From Candidatus Nealsonbacteria bacterium RIFCSPHIGHO2_02_FULL_43_13 (GTDB taxonomy: Bacteria > Patescibacteriota > Minisyncoccia > Minisyncoccales > MHMH01): a stretch of DNA of 8,667 nucleotides. Position 1 is the stretch's first letter. Each line of letters begins with the position of its first letter. Below the pieces are notes generated by a model. The model did no database searches. It was not told the DNA's origin and saw nothing but the letters and a program-made list of their open reading frames with translations. Location: positions 8,704 through 17,370 of the forward strand of contig MHMD01000023.1 in NCBI GenBank assembly GCA_001819295.1, read 5' to 3'. A program made the position numbers and the translations under genes. Shown in pieces: positions 5,046 to 8,667 of the stretch.

Positions 5046-7110
5046 CAATAGTAATTAGTAACAAACGGTTATTAATTGCTAGCTAATACAGGTATATATA
5101 GCATTTAAAATGTAATTTTTATGGGCAGGCGGTGGATGCCTTGGAATATCGAGGCGATGAAGGACGTGGGGAGTCTGCGATAAGTCTCGGGGAGGTGACT
5201 CTCAACCTTTGATCCGGGAATTTCCGAATGTGCAAACACATCCTGGTGATAAATCAGGATACCGAGCATATCAATGATATGCTCGGAGCGAACCTAGGGA
5301 AGTGAAACATCCCAGTACCTAGAGGAAAAGAAAACAAATAGTTTATTCCCTTAGTAGCGGCGAGCGAAGAGGGAAGAGTCTAAACCTATTTTTTGCGCAA
5401 GCAAAGAATGGGGGTTGTAAGGGGGTAACGTCGGGGGCATTCTTGGGACTAAATTCCAGGATTGTTCTTGAGGGAGTAATTAGACGAAGTCTGGTTAGAA
5501 GAAGTACCCTGGAAAGGGACGCCATAGAGGGTAATAGCCCCGTATTTGAAAATCACTTCGCGCTCCTTGTTATCTTACTTAAGTACCTCGAGGAAAGAAC
5601 GCCTTGAGGGAAGCAGGCCGGACTAACCGGCCAAGACTAAATACTACGATATTTCCGATAGTGAACCAGTACCGTGAGGGAAAGGTGAAAAGTAGGCCGT
5701 TGAGGCCGATGAAATAGATCCTGAAACCGTCTTGCTCACAACGAGTCAGAGTCCCGCTTCGGCGGGATGATGGCGTGCTTTTTGCAGAACGAACCAACGA
5801 GTCCCGACAGTTTCTTTGTTTAAACCCCTCTGGGGTGAAAGCCAAGCGAAAGCGAGCGTTAATAGCGCACAATTTCAAGAAATTGTTGGGGACCCGAAGC
5901 CAAAGCGAGCTTACCATGAACAGGATGCATCCCGCCGAAAGGCGGGAGAAGGTCCGAACCCGTGAGCCGTTCAACACTCTGGGATGATTTGTGGTAAGTA
6001 GTGAAAAGCTAATCGAGCTTGGTAATAGCTGGTTCTCTCCGAAATAGCTTTCGGGCTAGCTCCTCCATCAATACTCGGAGGTAGAGCACTGAATGGACTG
6101 CCTTGAGATTTTCTCAGGTAATTCAATCAAACTCCGAATGCCGAGTTTAAAATAGTGGAGGAAGTTGGACTGTGGGGGCTAAGCTTCACAGTCAAAAGGG
6201 GAAAAGCCCAAACCTTCATCTAAGGTCCCTAAATTGAACTAAGTGTTTAAGGAAGTGAAACTCCATTGATAGTTAGGAGGTTTGCTTAGAAGCAGTAATC
6301 CTTTAAAAAGTGCGTAATAGCTTACTAACTAAGGAGTTTTGCGCCAAAGATTCACGGGACTAAGTTCAATACCGAAGGTAAGGATTTCACCATTTATTTG
6401 GTGAAGTGGTAGGAGAGCGTTCTTAGCGCTGCGAAGCCGAAGGGTGACCGACGGTGGAGTGCTAAGAAGTGAGAATGTTGGTATGAGTAACCGCAATTAG
6501 GGTGAGACTCCCTAACACCGAAAGTCTGAGGTTTCCTTGGCAATGGTGATCATCCAAGGGTTAGGCGGAGCTAAGTCTTGTCCCGAAAGGGTCAGATGAT
6601 GTACAGCCGGTTAATATTCCGGCCCTCCAGTATTTTTCTGAAGAGTGACGCGGTTTTGTAGGTCGGGCGAATTATTGGATTTTTGTTTCTGAGGCGAGCA
6701 GCCTCGGGAAAATGTTTCCCTTCGGGGAGGCAGATCCGACCGAAAAGACTGACTAGAAAAGCTCGTAGGGTTAAAAATACTGGATCCGTACCGTAAACCG
6801 ACACAGGTAGACCGGCACAAGTGTGCCCAGGTGAACGGATGAAACTTCGTTAAGGAACTAGGCAATAAAGCGTCCGTAAGTTAGCGATAAGGACTGCCCT
6901 TGTTCGAAAGAACAGGGGTTGCAACAAACGTATCCCCGAGCGACTGTTTACCAAAAACACAAGTCCCTGCTAAACTCGCAAGAGGATGTATAGGGGCTGA
7001 AGCCTGACCAGTGCTGGAATGTCAAAGTTGTCGGTGTTTGCGAGCAATCGTAAACGCTGAACGACCAAAGCACCAGTGAACGTCCGCGGTAACTATAACC
7101 GTGTTAAAGT

Positions 7111-7390
7111 AGAAACATACGCACTGCTTTAGTAAAATCTGGCTATATGCTGGAAAATCTGTCGTATCCGGCGCTACTCTGGTATAATAAAGTAAGGAAT
7201 AATAATACCTTATCATCATGCCAAGTGACAAAGCGTCCGGTGCAGACAATCAGCAGGAAAGACTAATTAAAAGTAAATTTAATTAGAATCCTCAGAGACC
7301 ATACGCCAGACCCCGCTAGGCGGGGAAGATATGGCCCGAACTTCATGGCGACATGAAGAATTCCATTAAATTAATGGATCTAACAAATTG
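7111..7390 (+). ncRNA. ORF-less group I intron at 23S position 1931 (E. coli numbering)
   Basis: Self-splicing intron of 280 nt. Boundaries come from P1 (exon GTTAAAGT, 7103-7110, with guide GCTTTAGT, 7126-7133, giving the U.G pair at the 5' site) and P10 (3' exon GCGTA with TACGC, 7118-7122), with terminal G7390. Core helices seen: P3 CTGGC/GCCAG; P4 TGCTG/CAGCA with the Q-type string CAATCAGCAGG; a P5 domain pairing TCTG/CAGA and CCGGCGCT with AGCG-t-CCGG; P6 CTAATTAAA/TTTAATTAG; P7 GAGACCAT with ATGGCC in the S-type string AAGATATGGCCC (7327-7338); P8 CCCCGC/GCGGGG; P9 CTTCATG/CATGAAG capped by a GCGA tetraloop. Removal restores ...AAAGT-AGCGTAAT..., matching E. coli GGUAGCGAAAU. It encodes no protein, so mobility would need help in trans. 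The 1931 site is also used by the Thermotoga 23S intron. Confidence 0.93.
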
Positions 7391-8080
7391 AGCGTAATCC
7401 CTTGCCGGGTAAGTTCCGGCCCGCATGAAAGGCTTAACGACTTGGGGACTGTCTCAACGAAGCGTCCGGTGAAAATGCTATGGGGGTGAAGATGCCTCCT
7501 ACCTGCAGCAAGACGAAAAGACCCCGGGAGCTTTACTGTAGCCAGATATTGAGTTTTGGTTTTTGATGCGTAGCGTAGTGGGTAGACTTTGATGTCCCTT
7601 TTTCGGAAGGGGCGGAGTCGCCAATGAAACACCCATCTTTGAAAACCTTTATTCTAACTTTGCCTGCAATGGCGAACGACAGTGTTTGGCGGTCAGTTTA
7701 AGTGGGGCACTTGCCTCCTAAAAAGTAATGGAGGCGTTTAAAGGTCGGCTAGCTCCGGATGGAAATCGGAGTGGTCCTGTAAAGGGTAAAGCCGGCTTTA
7801 CTGCAAGGCGGATGTGCCGCGCAGTTGGGAAACCAGAACTTAGTGAACCGATCATTTTTATTAGAAAAGTGAAAGATCATCAACCAAAAGTTACCCCGGG
7901 GATAACAGGCTAGTAGAGCCCGCGAGTTCATATCAACGGCTCTGTTCGGCACCTTATGTCTAAACATCGGGGCGCCATGACAGTAATGTCATATTAAAAA
8001 TCTAGCTTATAACGGTGGACTCCATATGGTACAATGAACTAATATTGTATGGACAATACCGTGGGAAGTCAGATATTGAC

Positions 8081-8119
8081 AAAAAAATAAAAAGCTCCAG
8101 CCAATGAGGCTAGAGCTTT
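8081..8119 (-). terminator. intrinsic terminator of the antisense intron gene, minus-strand specific
   Basis: Arms 8108-8119 and 8091-8102 form a 12-bp stem with a 5-nt loop (8103-8107). Read on the minus strand, AAAGCTCTAGCC pairs with GGCTGGAGCTTT through one G.U and is followed by a T-rich run (complement of 8081-8090). On the + strand the same position is a C.A mismatch and no T-run follows, so it should not stop rRNA transcription. It begins 8 nt after the stop codon. Confidence 0.9.
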
Positions 8120-8127
8120 ACTACAGA

Positions 8128-8406
8128 TTAATCGATTCTAACTATAGAGTGAGAGATGGGGATTGGATTGAGATAAGGCGTGGTTTCCTTGATATTCTCC
8201 TTACACTTCTCTTTAAGTGTTTTGAGTAATTCTCCTAATTGTGCGTTGAATCCTGAACTAATTGTTAAGCCAGCTAACGGTCCATGTAATTCAGTTGGTA
8301 TTGTAACATTTTCTACAGGAATTTGGCCTACGCCAGTGGCATAACCAGAGAGAACGCCATTTTCATCGAACAATCCGAATATAACCGAAACCAAGAAATT
8401 ACCCAT
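8128..8406 (-). CDS. orphan 92-residue protein encoded antisense inside the 23S group I intron
   Basis: I do not recognise this protein. It begins MGNFLVSVIFGLFDENG; the first half is rich in Gly, Val, Ile and Thr (beta-like), and residues about 54-72 (NAQLGELLKTLKEKCKENIKE) should form an amphipathic, Lys/Glu-rich helix before a Pro-rich tail. There is no LAGLIDADG, GIY-YIG, HNH or His-Cys box, and no convincing signal peptide or membrane span. The ATG at 8406 is chosen because AAGGAGG lies 8 nt upstream; the longer frame from 8448 would begin before the inferred transcription start near 8432. The gene has its own promoter and terminator and is head-on to rRNA transcription. It is the only gene here with a strong Shine-Dalgarno, which suggests an origin different from its neighbours. 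A passenger gene, an unusual mobility factor or an intron regulator are all open. Confidence 0.75.
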   Translation of the reverse strand: MGNFLVSVIFGLFDENGVLSGYATGVGQIPVENVTIPTELHGPLAGLTISSGFNAQLGELLKTLKEKCKENIKETTPYLNPIPISHSIVRID

Positions 8407-8414
8407 TAGATCTC

Positions 8415-8421
8415 CCTCCTT
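8415..8421 (-). promoter_or_regulatory. strong Shine-Dalgarno of the antisense intron gene
   Basis: AAGGAGG on the minus strand, 8 nt before the ATG at 8406. It decides the start codon against the upstream in-frame ATG at 8448. No other gene in the window has a comparable site. Confidence 0.85.
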
Positions 8422-8438
8422 CGCGATTACTGCTTGAT

Positions 8439-8467
8439 AGGATAGCATAGAACTTTATTTTTGTCAA
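8439..8467 (-). promoter_or_regulatory. promoter of the antisense intron gene
   Basis: Minus-strand TTGACA (8467-8462), a 17-bp spacer and TATCCT (8444-8439), with TGC directly before the -10 (extended -10). Transcription would start near 8432, giving a leader of about 26 nt that contains the Shine-Dalgarno. The -35 lies within the P6 stem sequence of the intron. Confidence 0.8.
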
Positions 8468-8667
8468 TAACTTGACCCTGTAGAGACTTGTCCCAGTAAA
8501 TCGGGACGGAGTCCTTCTTAGTAAAAGAAGGGCTAAAACGCTAGCCCCTATAAAATACTTTAATGTAATTTAATAGGGTGAAGATATAGTCCGATCCTCT
8601 TCGTAAGAAGAGAAAAATACCGACAAGCGATGTCGGCTCATCACATCCTGGGGGTGAAGAAGCTCCC

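Larger units (their letters stand above)
8074..8469. repeat. 12-bp inverted repeat bounding the antisense cassette (P6 stem)
   Basis: TATTGACAAAAA (8074-8085) and TTTTTGTCAATA (8458-8469) are exact complements and bound everything belonging to the antisense gene. In the intron RNA they form the distal P6 stem. In DNA the right arm contains the -35 hexamer of the antisense promoter. They could be an elongated P6 into which the gene was placed, or the inverted ends of an inserted element. Confidence 0.75.
7955..8627 (+). ncRNA. group I intron (IA-like) at 23S position 2500, carrying an antisense gene in P6
   Basis: Self-splicing intron of 673 nt. P1: exon GGCACCT (7948-7954) with guide GGGCGCC (7970-7976), U.G at the splice site, extended by ATGT/ACAT. 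P10: 3' exon CGATGT with ACATCG (7964-7969). The terminal G is 8627. Further helices: P2 ATGACA/TGTCAT with GTAA loop (7977-7992); P3 CTAGC (8002)/GCTAG (8540); P4 ACGGT (8012)/ACCGT (8058); P5 TCCATA/TATGGA plus ACAAT/ATTGT; P6 GTCA/TGAC continuing as a 12-bp stem (8074-8085/8458-8469); P7 GAGACT (8483) with AGTCC in AAGATATAGTCC (8581-8592); two hairpins after P7 (8490-8507, 8513-8531) as P7.1/P7.2, the hallmark of subgroup IA; P8 CCCTAT/ATAGGG; P9 CTCTTC/GAAGAG with GTAA loop. The P6 loop holds a complete minus-strand gene. The insertion site is next to A2503 of the peptidyl-transferase centre. Confidence 0.93.
5109..8667 (+). rRNA. rrl: 23S ribosomal RNA, 3' truncated by the window, split by two group I introns
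   Basis: Exons are about 5109-7110, 7391-7954 and 8628-8667 (continuing beyond the window). Recognised landmarks are GGTGGATGCC (5131), GTAGCGGCGAGCGA (5353), GTGAACCAGTACCGTGAGGG (5661), TAATAGCTGGTTCTC (6023), TTAGAAGCAG (6286), CCGTAAACCGACACAGGT (6789), GGTAACTATAACCGT (helix 69, around 7088-7102), AAGACGAAAAGACCCCG (7510), GGGGATAACAGGCT (7898) and, after the second intron, CGATGTCGGCTCATCACATC. The 5' end is set by alignment to E. coli, where GGTGGATGCC begins at position 23; error is a few bases. Exon 2 is close to the E. coli length. Exon 1 is roughly 70 nt longer than the E. coli counterpart, mostly between positions 5353 and 5655, which looks like normal helix variation and not a third intron. 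Many antisense ORFs across this region are shadows. Confidence 0.97.

Noticed and set aside
5353..5655. Possible third intron or intervening sequence in 23S exon 1
   Set aside because: The region is about 100 nt longer than in E. coli, but it aligns piecewise with the longer Bacillus-type helices and shows no intron core motifs.
5343..7967. Several ORFs of 60-132 codons on both strands
   Set aside because: They lie within conserved 23S rRNA sequence or the ORF-less intron, so coding is very unlikely.
8407..8448. Longer form (106 residues) of the antisense intron protein
   Set aside because: Its ATG overlaps the promoter region upstream of the expected transcript start, while the ATG at 8406 has an ideal Shine-Dalgarno.
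1..8667. CRISPR array, tRNA gene or replication origin
   Set aside because: No regularly spaced direct repeats, no tRNA cloverleaf with CCA-side motifs and no cluster of DnaA-box-like sites were seen.

Overview
The window looks like a fragment of a Candidate Phyla Radiation (Patescibacteria) genome. The reasons are inferential: short compact genes with almost no Shine-Dalgarno sequences, a type IV secretion-type ATPase ending in a zinc ribbon, a shortened phosphoglycerate kinase, a REP-type Y1 transposase, and a 23S rRNA gene interrupted by self-splicing introns. TGA ends the first gene, within an ATGA overlap, so the UGA=Gly code of some CPR lineages is not in use here. The exact lineage cannot be read from the window.

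Left part (1-4473, all + strand): the 3' end of a T4SS-type ATPase gene overlaps pgk by 4 bp. A REP-associated tyrosine transposase (RAYT) gene follows. Copies of one near-perfect palindrome stand just before it, inside its reading frame and just after it. Next come a RecJ-like DHH phosphoesterase and an RNase HI, 5 nt apart. A 72-residue coiled-coil protein then has its own consensus promoter and a bidirectional terminator.

Middle (4541-5108): this holds a 15-bp inverted repeat, a 50-codon ORF with a CPHCEGTGYC motif, a strong terminator, a perfect 17-bp inverted repeat, and a consensus promoter that appears to drive the 23S gene alone. No 16S or tRNA gene is present. The 23S leader folds into a long nested hairpin that competes with an intrinsic terminator, followed by a boxA-like element.

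Right part (about 5109-8667): a 23S rRNA gene that runs off the window. It carries two group I introns whose boundaries are fixed by P1 and P10 pairings with the exons. One is a compact 280-nt ORF-less intron after E. coli position U1931. The other is a 673-nt intron after U2500, in the peptidyl-transferase region.

The most striking object lies in the second intron. The terminal loop of its P6 helix carries a complete transcription unit in antisense orientation: an extended -10 promoter, the window's only strong Shine-Dalgarno, a 92-residue ORF that is no homing endonuclease I recognise, and an intrinsic terminator that should work only on the minus strand. The antisense placement would let a self-terminating gene sit in an rRNA gene without stopping rRNA synthesis.
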